A stretch of DNA of 7,874 nucleotides from Marinosulfonomonas sp. (GCA_015494385.1 WGBJ01000006.1:1-7874), one strand, 5' to 3'; shown: positions 1 to 6,507, numbered from the stretch's first letter. Translations and numbers: made by a program. The notes: a model not told the origin generated them from the letters alone.

Positions 1-26
1 CAGCGTCAGATGTGTATAAGAGACAG
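1..26 (+). other. Sequencing adapter remnant (Nextera/Tn5 Read 1)
   Basis: Bases 8-26 are exactly the 19-base Tn5 mosaic end used in Nextera libraries (AGATGTGTATAAGAGACAG). Bases 1-7 (CAGCGTC) are the adapter bases that precede it in the Read 1 oligonucleotide. The match is end-to-end and sits at the first base of the window, so this is untrimmed library adapter and not a transposon end in the genome. Any reading frame that starts here, including the GTG at 12, is artificial. Confidence 0.97.
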
Positions 27-359
27 CAACATGGCAGGGAGAAGCTTGCTAATTTTCTAGAGCAATTACAGAGATTAGATATCAGTATTAGCGAACTGAC
101 TATTCTTTGGAAATCTGATAACTCAGATGACACCGAGGCATTCCAGATTAGCGCGCTTCGCAGTAAAATTGAGCGGAATTATTCGGGAAAGTTAGAGTTG
201 GTTCCCAAGCGTCGACATGATGTACGCCATTTCCACGATAGGGTGATATATTTCGATATCCAGGAAACAGGTGAAAAGTGGCGGGTAGATGTTAGCTCTG
301 GAATCGATAACCTCATGTCCCGGACCAAGGAATGTAGTCTTTTTATCGAGAAAAGTTAA
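27..359 (+). CDS. C-terminal fragment of an unidentified protein with an H-D-R motif (5' end missing)
   Basis: An open frame of 110 residues runs from the adapter junction to a TAA at 357-359. The true start lies outside the contig; the GTG at 12 is adapter sequence. Visible features are a leucine-rich helical N-terminal part (residues 1-30 of the fragment), a charged middle, and a basic segment KRRHDVRHFHDR at about 61-72. This is followed by beta-like segments and a glycine-containing turn (DVSSGIDNL, 88-96). The order H-D-R, then beta strand, then W and a small-residue 'SSGIDNL' loop resembles the C-terminal half of phospholipase-D-like or MIT_C-like domains, but the resemblance is weak and I do not assign a function. 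The segment looks AT-richer than the downstream operon, which would fit an accessory gene. No clear terminator follows it. Confidence 0.6.
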   Translation, partial: QHGREKLANFLEQLQRLDISISELTILWKSDNSDDTEAFQISALRSKIERNYSGKLELVPKRRHDVRHFHDRVIYFDIQETGEKWRVDVSSGIDNLMSRTKECSLFIEKS

Positions 360-956
360 ATGTGGCCCAGAGAAAGAGAAAACAAAATTCGGCTAGCTCT
401 GCGCGGTTTTCGGAGGTCACTTGGGGCGCAGGTCAGATTATTTGTCGTTTTTCAGAGACGGTTCGCCCCCAGACCCGCCCCCACCGCCACTCTCTTTTCC
501 TTAAACTTAATCAGTGTCACTTCCCGGTATTATAGGCCACCTTTTACTGGCTTAAGCTGTGCAATCCGTTTCTCCTGTGTCCTTATTGCCTGATATAGAT
601 AGTGGCATGGCACATGTTCGCGCAAAGCGGGCTAGGGGGCTTGGCCCGAATTAGGCGCTGGGGGCACCGAGACGGGAATTATACGCCAACGGATTTCGGC
701 ATTCGCCCTCCTTTGGCTTACTGCGTCTAAAGAATGCACTTTTGTTATCATTTCAACAGCGCAAAGCCTTTAAGGGCGCTTCTATCTCCGGCTTTGCCCA
801 CAGTGCAAAAATCCCGATTTTCCAAGAAATTTCATCGTATCCTCCAAGGGGTGGGGCACGAGAAAGGCAACATAAACACAAGAATGGAAACGGCAGATCA
901 ATAGAGCGATTTGCGGCATTATTAGTTGGTCGGCAAGGCAGTAATTTTCCACGTTT

Positions 957-986
957 TTGATTTACGTCAGTCTTTTTTTGTATGAA
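957..986 (+). promoter_or_regulatory. Candidate sigma70-type promoter of the polysaccharide operon
   Basis: TTGATT (957-962) and TATGAA (981-986) are separated by 18 bases. Each matches the sigma70 consensus at four of six positions. A transcript starting near 993 would have a leader of about 60 bases before the ATG at 1051. The position directly ahead of the first operon gene supports it; the sequence match alone is modest. Confidence 0.35.
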
Positions 987-1034
987 ATTTGCAATACTGT
1001 TTTTGGGTAATTTTACGAATGCTGGAAGTTTTTT

Positions 1035-1043
1035 AAAAAGGGG
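1035..1043 (+). promoter_or_regulatory. Ribosome binding site that decides the UXS start
   Basis: AAAAAGGGG ends 7 bases before the ATG at 1051. The in-frame upstream ATG at 982 has only a T-tract in front of it and lies inside the candidate -10 box, so 1051 is the preferred start. Confidence 0.7.
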
Positions 1044-1050
1044 AATTGGA

Positions 1051-2103
1051 ATGAAAAAGATAAGCAATCAGTTTGATCCGAAATTCGACGATATTGCCGT
1101 GAACCAAGGTGCAGGCGTTGTTGTGCTGGCAGGCGGAGCCGGGTTCATAGGGTCCAACCTGTCCAGACGGCTGCTGGATGCCGGATGGCATGTTATCTGT
1201 ATCGATAATTTGGAAACGGGACGGCAAGAAAACATCGCCGAGTTGTTGCCGAACGAGAACTATCGTTTTTTTATGCATGATATCATTAAACCGTTCGGCC
1301 TTCGCGGTCGCGTGGATCGGATTTACAACCTTGCCTGTCCCGCGTCTCCGCCGAAATATCAGAAAAATCCGGTCCATACGTTTTTAACGTCGGTTATTGG
1401 CTCGCTGAACCTGCTGGAGCTTGCACAGGCGAAATCGGCCCGGGTATTGCAGTGTTCGACATCCGAAGTTTATGGCGATCCCGACATCTCGCCGCAAAAC
1501 GAAAGCTATCGGGGTCTGGTAAGCACTGTGGGGCCTCGGGCCTGCTATGACGAAGGCAAGAGGGCGGCCGAAACCCTGTTCCACGAGATGAACGGCACGA
1601 TGGGGGTGGATATCCGGATCGCCCGTATCTTTAACACCTATGGCCCCCGGATGGACCCTGAAGACGGGCGGGTTGTTTCGAATTTTATCGTTCAGGCCCT
1701 GAAGGGAGAGGAGCTGACTATTTACGGAACCGGAGAGCAGACGCGCTCGTTTTGTTATATTGACGACTTGTTGAACGGTTTGGTCGCTCTGATGGAATCC
1801 GAGACCTGCGGCGTTGACCCGATCAATTTGGGCAATCAGGGAGAGTTTACCATCAACGAATTGGCCGGGTTGGTTTCAGAGATGGTCCCGACGGCCAAAG
1901 GTGTGGTTCACCATGATCTTCCTAAAGATGATCCGCGGCAGCGGCGCCCCGACATCACGCGCGCCAAGATGCTACTTGGCTGGGAACCGAAAGTTCCCTT
2001 GCGGGAAGGTCTGGTTCCAACCATCGAGTATTTCAAAGGCGAGATTGCCCAAGTCCAGGGGCAGAGGCCGCAAGAGGGCGAGAAAGCCGAGGCGGTCCTT
2101 TGA
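1051..2103 (+). CDS. uxs: UDP-glucuronate decarboxylase (UDP-xylose synthase), SDR family
   Basis: Predicted cytoplasmic NAD-dependent enzyme that converts UDP-glucuronate to UDP-xylose by oxidation at C4, decarboxylation and re-reduction. The protein is 350 residues from ATG 1051, close to the usual length of bacterial UXS. Visible motifs: the dinucleotide-binding GxxGxxG at 28-34 (GGAGFIG), the UXS-typical NLACPASPPKYQ at 93-104, STSEVYGDP at 136-144, the catalytic Y166-x-x-x-K170 in YDEGK, IFNTYGPRM at 193-201, DGRVVSNF at 205-212 and QTRSF at 230-234. This set separates UXS from GalE and dTDP-glucose dehydratase. An upstream in-frame ATG (982) would add 23 residues but lacks a ribosome binding site. 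It is the first gene of a four-gene operon and overlaps the next start by 4 bases (TTGA). A source of UDP-glucuronate (UDP-glucose dehydrogenase) is not in the window. The family call is firm; the physiological role is inferred from context. Confidence 0.93.
   Translation: MKKISNQFDPKFDDIAVNQGAGVVVLAGGAGFIGSNLSRRLLDAGWHVICIDNLETGRQENIAELLPNENYRFFMHDIIKPFGLRGRVDRIYNLACPASPPKYQKNPVHTFLTSVIGSLNLLELAQAKSARVLQCSTSEVYGDPDISPQNESYRGLVSTVGPRACYDEGKRAAETLFHEMNGTMGVDIRIARIFNTYGPRMDPEDGRVVSNFIVQALKGEELTIYGTGEQTRSFCYIDDLLNGLVALMESETCGVDPINLGNQGEFTINELAGLVSEMVPTAKGVVHHDLPKDDPRQRRPDITRAKMLLGWEPKVPLREGLVPTIEYFKGEIAQVQGQRPQEGEKAEAVL
2089..2095 (+). promoter_or_regulatory. Ribosome binding site supporting a TTG start
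   Basis: GAGGCGG lies inside the end of the UXS gene, and its GAGG core ends 7 bases before the TTG at 2100. The next in-frame ATG lies about 100 codons downstream, past the Rossmann motif, so TTG 2100 is the only start that keeps the NAD-binding domain. Confidence 0.6.
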
Positions 2104-3101
2104 GCCTTCCGTCACGGGTTCTCGTTACCGGCGGGGCCGGTTACATCGGGTCGCATTGCTGCAGGGCACTGGGCCAGGCCGGTGTGCAGCCCGTCGTTTA
2201 CGATAACCTGTCGCGGGGTCATGCGGAGGCGGTGAAATGGGGCCCGCTTGTGATTGGCGATCTGCGCGACAGGGAACTGCTGTTGGCAACATTGCAGCGG
2301 GAAAAGATCGAAGCGGTCATCCATTTTGCCGCCCTTGCCTATGTCGGAGAGAGCGTTGAAAAGCCGCTGCTTTATTATGACAACAATGTCGGCGGCATGA
2401 TCGCGCTGTTGGATGCGATGCATCAAGCCGATGTGAAAAAGATCGTGTTTTCGTCATCTTGTGCAACATACGGCGTGCCGCAGAAACTGCCTATCGCCGA
2501 GGATACGGTGCAATCCCCGATCAACCCATATGGGCGCACCAAGCTTATTAGCGAATGGATGCTGGAAGACGCCGCCAGGTCCCGTGATCTGCATTTTGCG
2601 GCATTGCGCTATTTCAATGCCGCCGGTGCCGATCCTGATGGTGAATTGGGCGAGCGGCATTTTCCGGAAACGCACCTCATCCCGTTGGCGCTGATGGCGG
2701 CCTATGGAACGGGTGATCCCCTTAAAATTTTCGGAACAGACTATCCAACGCCGGACGGAACCTGCATTCGCGACTATATCCATGTAACCGACCTTGCACA
2801 GGCTCATCTGCTTGCGTTGGATGCTATTTCCAACGACGCCGGCGCGCTCAAGTTAAACCTTGGCACGGGGACGGGAACATCCGTGCGGCAAGTCGCAGAT
2901 GCGGTCGAGCAGATCACGGGTCTTAAGGTGCCGATCATAGAAGCGCCGCGCCGCGCTGGCGATCCTCCGGAACTTGTCGCATGCGCAAAACTGTCCCGGG
3001 AAATCCTTGGGTTTGAACCACAGTGGAGTGATATAAGCCAGATCGTGCGCGATGCCGCACCCTGGTTTGCATCTGACCGCAACGGGGTTTCAAGGGAATG
3101 A
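2100..3101 (+). CDS. GalE/ExoB-type UDP-sugar 4-epimerase (UDP-glucose or UDP-xylose 4-epimerase)
   Basis: Predicted cytoplasmic NAD-dependent epimerase of 333 residues, normal for GalE. Motifs: GGAGYIGSH at 11-19 (GxxGxxG), YDNLSRGH at 34-41, HFAALAYVGES at 75-85, the SSS stretch at 118-120 with the catalytic serine, Y144-x-x-x-K148, RYFNAAGAD at 170-178, and the C-terminal GDPPELVA at 287-294. At the position known to affect substrate size in GalE enzymes (Tyr299 in E. coli) I align a leucine (L292). Such enzymes interconvert UDP-Glc/UDP-Gal, and some act on UDP-xylose/UDP-L-arabinose. The preceding gene makes UDP-xylose and the two genes overlap, so a pentose epimerase role is attractive, but sequence alone cannot settle it. 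It starts with TTG overlapping the UXS stop (TTGA), and its own stop overlaps the glycosyltransferase ATG (ATGA), so translation is probably coupled in both directions. The family call is firm; the substrate is uncertain. Confidence 0.92.
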   Translation: MSLPSRVLVTGGAGYIGSHCCRALGQAGVQPVVYDNLSRGHAEAVKWGPLVIGDLRDRELLLATLQREKIEAVIHFAALAYVGESVEKPLLYYDNNVGGMIALLDAMHQADVKKIVFSSSCATYGVPQKLPIAEDTVQSPINPYGRTKLISEWMLEDAARSRDLHFAALRYFNAAGADPDGELGERHFPETHLIPLALMAAYGTGDPLKIFGTDYPTPDGTCIRDYIHVTDLAQAHLLALDAISNDAGALKLNLGTGTGTSVRQVADAVEQITGLKVPIIEAPRRAGDPPELVACAKLSREILGFEPQWSDISQIVRDAAPWFASDRNGVSRE

Positions 3102-4945
3102 AACCAAGCAGCCGACGTCATCCAGCTCTTGAGCCCAGGCCATTTCTGGAGCCGCTGTTTTCAGGCGCGAAGGCATTCAAATACAAACTACTCGCCGGAC
3201 TCTGGTTTGCCTTTTCGGCCTGGTTCTGGGTTTGGTGGTTTGATCCGGATCACATCATCGGGCTGGGCCGGTACATATTGGTGACCGGCGTGCTGCTCTG
3301 GGTCTGGAGTCTGCAGCTATTCTTTGTGCTGGTCTTTCTGCAGGCCCATTGCCCGGTTGCGCCCGACCCGAAGCCCGGGCAATGGAAAGTTGCGATGATC
3401 GTTACAAAGACGCCATCGGAACCCTTCGAAGTCACCCGCAAAACACTGGAAGCGATGCTGTCGCAAGAGTATCCGCACGACACCTGGCTTGCCGACGAGG
3501 ATCCAACCCAAGAAGTGATCGACTGGTGTTCGAAGCATGGTGTGCGCATTTCGTCGCGCAAAGGTGTGGAGGAATACCATCAATTGACATGGCCCCGCCG
3601 CACGCGCTGCAAAGAAGGCAACCTTGCGTATTTCTATGACCATTGGGGCTATGACGAATACGATATTGTCTCGCAGCTGGATGCGGATCATGTGCCCGAA
3701 CCCGGCTACCTGAAAGAGATGCTCAGACCCTTTGCCGACCCGAAAGTCGGATATGTATCGGCGCCGTCGATTTGCGCATCGAATGCAAAGGGGCACTGGA
3801 CCGTACGAACGCGGTTGTATACCGAAGCCGCCTTTCATGGCGTGCTTCAGGCCGGTTATACCAAACTGTTTACGCCCATGTGCATTGGGTCACACTATGC
3901 GGTGCGCACAAAGGCATTGAAACAGGCGGGCGGCCTTGGCCCCGAGTTGGCAGAAGACCATTCAACAACGATGTTGATATCGGCTGCCGGCTGGCGCGGT
4001 GTTCACGCAATTGATGCAATCGCAATCGGGGACGGACCTGCCAGCCTGTCGGATCTGGTGACACAGGAATTCCAGTGGTCACGTAGCCTTGTGTCACTGC
4101 TTTTGCGCTATACCCCTCGTTATCTGGGACAACTTCCGTTTCGGCTGAAGTTCCTGTTTGGATTCAGCCAGATCTGGTATGCAATCTTTTCAATCGTAAT
4201 GGCGTTTATGTACATTGTGCCAATTATTGCCGTTATCTTTGATGTGCGTTTTGTGGACGTAACCTATCCGGCGTTTATCGGGCATATTCTTCCGGTGGGG
4301 TTCATTCCACTGTTCATTGTGATTGCGATCAAGCGGGACAAATTGCTGCGCCCGACCGATGCGCCAATCTTGTCCTGGGAAAGAATGCTGTTTCCCATCC
4401 TGCAATGGCCCTGGGTGTTATGGGGCGTTACCATGGCAGTGCGGGACAGGATTACCGGAAGTTTTGTTGATTTCCGGATCACCCCAAAGGGAGAAGCCGC
4501 AAGTCGCGATTTGCCCAACAGCATTGTCATGCTCTACACTTTTCTTGCCCTTGGGGCGATCATTCCCGTGCTCGTTCAGAACGACCTGACAGAAGCGCGG
4601 GGGTTCTATCTTTTGGCTCTGATAAATGCGGTCGCTTATGTCGCCGTATTGGCCGTCACAATAATCCACCATCTTCGCCAAGAGCGCACCAGCTTGTCAA
4701 AACTGGGAAAGAAACTGTTGGTTCAGATTGGCTCATTGATCTTGATCATGGCGCTATTCGTGGCAGCAGTTATCATGAGAGGAGACGTTGGCCTTCATGC
4801 TTTGGCCTACGGGCTACAACCTTTGCGGATTACAAAGGTGGAGTACATCGTCGCTGGGGCCGGACAAGGCAGACCAGGAGATTTTCACATTAGGTTCGCC
4901 CCCGGTTGGATAGGGTTATTTTACTCTGAGGAGGAGGAACCATGA
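3098..4945 (+). CDS. Polytopic family 2 glycosyltransferase (cellulose-synthase-like polysaccharide synthase)
   Basis: Predicted inner-membrane processive glycosyltransferase of 615 residues. Two membrane segments lie near 30-48 and 57-82, then a cytoplasmic GT2 domain. The GT2 domain carries an acidic motif ADED at 132-135, DADH at 195-198 (metal/UDP-binding DxD), a conserved IGSHYAVR at 263-270, the catalytic-base motif AEDH at 285-288, and QEFQWSRS at 323-330, a variant of the QxxRW motif of processive synthases. About six further hydrophobic segments follow near 352-381, 393-411, 430-448, 474-493, 502-524 and 540-560, with FRITPKG at 459-465 as seen in bacterial cellulose-synthase-like proteins. 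I see no PilZ motif (RxxxR, DxSxxG), so c-di-GMP control through this protein is not indicated. The roughly 55-residue tail ends in EEEEP. The start is an ATG overlapping the epimerase stop, and its own Shine-Dalgarno is poorly spaced, which suggests coupled translation. The donor sugar is unknown; UDP-pentose or UDP-hexose is inferred from the neighbours. Confidence 0.9.
   Translation: MKPSSRRHPALEPRPFLEPLFSGAKAFKYKLLAGLWFAFSAWFWVWWFDPDHIIGLGRYILVTGVLLWVWSLQLFFVLVFLQAHCPVAPDPKPGQWKVAMIVTKTPSEPFEVTRKTLEAMLSQEYPHDTWLADEDPTQEVIDWCSKHGVRISSRKGVEEYHQLTWPRRTRCKEGNLAYFYDHWGYDEYDIVSQLDADHVPEPGYLKEMLRPFADPKVGYVSAPSICASNAKGHWTVRTRLYTEAAFHGVLQAGYTKLFTPMCIGSHYAVRTKALKQAGGLGPELAEDHSTTMLISAAGWRGVHAIDAIAIGDGPASLSDLVTQEFQWSRSLVSLLLRYTPRYLGQLPFRLKFLFGFSQIWYAIFSIVMAFMYIVPIIAVIFDVRFVDVTYPAFIGHILPVGFIPLFIVIAIKRDKLLRPTDAPILSWERMLFPILQWPWVLWGVTMAVRDRITGSFVDFRITPKGEAASRDLPNSIVMLYTFLALGAIIPVLVQNDLTEARGFYLLALINAVAYVAVLAVTIIHHLRQERTSLSKLGKKLLVQIGSLILIMALFVAAVIMRGDVGLHALAYGLQPLRITKVEYIVAGAGQGRPGDFHIRFAPGWIGLFYSEEEEP
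4928..4939 (+). promoter_or_regulatory. Very strong ribosome binding site for the GH26-like gene
   Basis: GAGGAGGAGGAA is a tandem Shine-Dalgarno inside the 3' end of the synthase gene, where it encodes the EEEEP tail. The AGGAGG core at 4932-4937 is 4 bases from ATG 4942 and 7 bases from ATG 4945. The second ATG is therefore the better-spaced start, and the protein would differ by one methionine only. Confidence 0.75.
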
Positions 4946-5850
4946 TGGTTGCATTTACAAAACCTTTCGCAAAATATCTGGCACTTGGCCTGGGGCTTTG
5001 GGCATTGGTTGGCTTTGCAGCCGACGCCCAGGTGCAGGCCCCGCCGGGAGATATTCCCTTTGGCGTCTACGATCCGGATGGTGATTTTTCAACCGAGCGC
5101 GATGTGACCGTTGAGCATTTGTTTTTACCTTGGGAAGATGTGTATCTGCCCTCGCTGAATGACGCCGATGCATATGCATCCGAACGCAACAGGGCCTTGT
5201 TGGTAACGGTTGAGCCATGGACCTGGTCGCGGAGCCAGCGAAATACTGCAAAGTATCTGAAGAACGGTATCTTTTCCGGCGCCTATGACGCGAATATGCA
5301 TGCGATTTGTGAAATTCTGGGAACGCTCAAAAGTCCGGTTACATTGCGGTTTATGCACGAAATGGATGACAAGAGCGGTCAGTTCATCTGGTCCGGCTGG
5401 AAGCCGGAAGAGTTCGTCCAGGCCTATCGTCGAATGGTCGGTGTCTGCAAAGAAGACGCGCCTAACATCAACCTGATGTGGTCGCCTCTGGGCAATAAAG
5501 ACATGGTAAAATATTATCCGGGTGATGAATATGCTGATCTGGTTGGCCTGACCGTTTTCGGCCTTCAGGCATGGGATCAGGCCAAATTCGGCCATGACCG
5601 GACCTTCAATGAGGTTTTCGGGCCGCGCTATGAACGCGCCGCAAAGTTTGGCAAACCGGTTGTTGTGGCAGAACTCGGCTATGTCGGGAAAGCACCGTAT
5701 GTCGACACATGGAAAAACAGCGTGCGGGCCGTTAACCCCGAATACCCGTCTCTGGTTGGTGTGGTCTACTTCAATTTCCCCGAGGTTTACCCATGGCCCG
5801 AGGGGTTTGGCGCGCCCGATTGGCGGATCAAAAACCAGGTTCTCGACTAA
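4942..5850 (+). CDS. Exported glycoside hydrolase, GH26-like
   Basis: Predicted secreted or periplasmic beta-glycanase of 302 residues. An N-terminal signal peptide is visible: a basic start, a hydrophobic core at about 12-26, and an A-D-A cleavage site at 27-29. The mature domain shows GH26 features: EPWTW at 91-95, LRFMHEMD at 135-142 with the presumed acid/base E140 after H139, WSGWKPEEFVQAYRR at 150-164, LMWSPLG at 178-184, YYPGDEYADLVGL at 191-203, and VVVAELGY at 240-247 with the presumed nucleophile E244. Both catalytic glutamates are present and about 100 residues apart, as expected. Family members known to me cut beta-mannan, beta-1,3-xylan or mixed-linkage beta-glucan. Its position as last gene of a synthase operon, with a 4-base overlap, parallels BcsZ in cellulose operons and suggests trimming or editing of the product. 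The terminator starts 28 bases after its stop. The family call is good; the substrate is unknown. Confidence 0.88.
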   Translation: MMVAFTKPFAKYLALGLGLWALVGFAADAQVQAPPGDIPFGVYDPDGDFSTERDVTVEHLFLPWEDVYLPSLNDADAYASERNRALLVTVEPWTWSRSQRNTAKYLKNGIFSGAYDANMHAICEILGTLKSPVTLRFMHEMDDKSGQFIWSGWKPEEFVQAYRRMVGVCKEDAPNINLMWSPLGNKDMVKYYPGDEYADLVGLTVFGLQAWDQAKFGHDRTFNEVFGPRYERAAKFGKPVVVAELGYVGKAPYVDTWKNSVRAVNPEYPSLVGVVYFNFPEVYPWPEGFGAPDWRIKNQVLD

Positions 5851-5878
5851 ACGCGACACTTTGAGAGGATTTCCGCTC

Positions 5879-5909
5879 AGGTGAGCCCCAACCGGGCTCA
5901 CCTTTTTTT
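5879..5909 (+). terminator. Rho-independent terminator of the polysaccharide operon
   Basis: A perfect 10-bp stem (AGGTGAGCCC at 5879-5888 pairing with GGGCTCACCT at 5894-5903) closes a 5-base CAACC loop and runs directly into seven Ts (5903-5909). It follows the last gene of the four-gene operon. Confidence 0.95.
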
Positions 5910-6053
5910 GCCGTCTAGTCCTTTATTATATAGAGATTTTTTATCTGCAAACGACGAGATATCAGGCCGCCACATGTAGGCCCCGCTTCTGCCCCATTTT
6001 TGCCTGCCTTGACGGTTACGCCCCTCTTTCATCACTTAGGCCCAAATAAAAAC

Positions 6054-6109
6054 AAGAGATCCGTCTCTTACAGGTTTTGAGAGGGGTCTTAAAAAATGAG
6101 GGATAAGCT
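6054..6109 (+). promoter_or_regulatory. 5' leader of the small secreted-protein gene with hairpin and ribosome binding site
   Basis: A 6-bp inverted repeat (AAGAGA at 6054-6059, TCTCTT at 6064-6069, loop TCCG) precedes the gene. GAGGGA at 6098-6103 is 6 bases from the GTG at 6110 and supports that start. A TTGACG at 6009-6014 could be a -35 element, but I see no good -10 at the right distance. Whether the hairpin has any function is unknown. Confidence 0.35.
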
Positions 6110-6406
6110 GTGAACATTCTTTTGAGTAAATCGAAATCCGTTATTCTTTCGTCTTTGCTGGTCGCCGGTATTGGCTTTGCAATTCCGGTTCAAGAGGCTC
6201 AGGCCTCTCAAGTTGACAAGAACGGCGTCAGTCAGAAAATCACCATCGCAGGGCATGGCTCTGCCCGTTTTGACTGGCTGGCCAACCAGAAGGTTGCCGA
6301 ACCGGCGCGCGTGATTAAGGCCTCAAGCACACGTTCTCTGGGAAAGGGCACATGGATTTGCTCTGCGGCAGGTTTTGGCAAGCAATCAAAGTGCTATCGC
6401 CGCTAA
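6110..6406 (+). CDS. Small exported basic protein with two C-terminal cysteines, function unknown
   Basis: A 98-residue protein starting at GTG 6110 with a well-spaced GAGGGA ribosome binding site. It has a clear signal peptide: lysines at 7 and 9, a hydrophobic stretch at about 11-26, and an A-Q-A cleavage site at 30-32. The mature protein is about 66 residues and basic. Its C-terminus, from LGKGTW (77-82) to KCYRR (94-98), carries cysteines C84 and C95 that could form a disulfide in the periplasm or outside the cell. I associate this C-terminal pattern (GTWxCSxAGFGKxSxCY) with small hypothetical proteins of Rhodobacterales, from memory and without a search. It stands alone, flanked by the operon terminator upstream and its own hairpin downstream, so it is probably monocistronic. 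Its function is not recognised. Confidence 0.8.
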   Translation: MNILLSKSKSVILSSLLVAGIGFAIPVQEAQASQVDKNGVSQKITIAGHGSARFDWLANQKVAEPARVIKASSTRSLGKGTWICSAAGFGKQSKCYRR

Positions 6407-6434
6407 GGCGCACCCGCCAAAAATTTTAAACTCT

Positions 6435-6462
6435 AAACGGGCCGCCTTTGTGCGGCCGTTTT
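6435..6462 (+). terminator. Hairpin terminator after the small secreted-protein gene
   Basis: AAACGGGCCGC (6435-6445) pairs with GCGGCCGTTT (6452-6461) with one bulged G and a 6-base loop (CTTTGT), followed by a short T-run ending at 6462. The stem is strong and GC-rich; the T-tract is short. It lies 29 bases after the stop at 6406 and only about 45 bases before the proposed mcrB-like start. Confidence 0.7.
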
Positions 6463-6507
6463 GGTTTCTCGCACCTCCTCCCTGATCGCTTGCTGACAAC
6501 GGGGTGC

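Larger units (their letters stand above)
360..1050. other. Long intergenic region without a supported gene
   Basis: About 690 bases separate the left fragment from the UDP-xylose synthase start. Short open frames exist on both strands (e.g. 360-593 +, 742-960 +, 753-1067 -), but none has a convincing ribosome binding site, recognisable motif or natural-looking composition. The region contains an 8-bp perfect inverted repeat, GCAAAGCC at 761-768 and GGCTTTGC at 790-797, with a 21-base spacer and no T-tract. A candidate sigma70-type promoter lies near its right end (957-986). I see no tRNA, small-RNA consensus, IS terminal repeat or CRISPR repeat here. Confidence 0.6.

Noticed and set aside
360..593. 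77-codon + frame directly after the left fragment
   Set aside because: The ATG abuts the previous stop with no ribosome binding site, and the arginine- and proline-rich translation resembles no protein I know.
628..648. Short inverted repeat CGGGC/GCCCG
   Set aside because: Only 5 bp with a long spacer and no T-run; expected by chance in GC-rich sequence.
982..1050. Upstream in-frame ATG at 982 as the UXS start
   Set aside because: No ribosome binding site precedes it, it overlaps a candidate -10 box, and the added residues are not family-like. ATG 1051 has a good ribosome binding site.
753..1067. 104-codon open frame on the minus strand in the intergenic region
   Set aside because: It has low-complexity, proline- and leucine-rich composition with no recognisable motif. 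It overlaps the UXS ribosome binding site and start.
3317..3838. 173-codon open frame on the minus strand
   Set aside because: It lies entirely within the GT2 catalytic domain coding sequence, with no motif or ribosome binding site of its own.
5125..5901. 258-codon open frame on the minus strand
   Set aside because: It lies opposite the GH26-like gene, whose + strand frame has a signal peptide and catalytic motifs, and it runs into the terminator. It is an antisense shadow.
6062..6073. CGTCTCTTACAG resembles the reverse complement of the Tn5 mosaic end
   Set aside because: Only about eight contiguous bases match, the rest diverges, and coding and leader sequence continue normally. It is a coincidence, not a second adapter.
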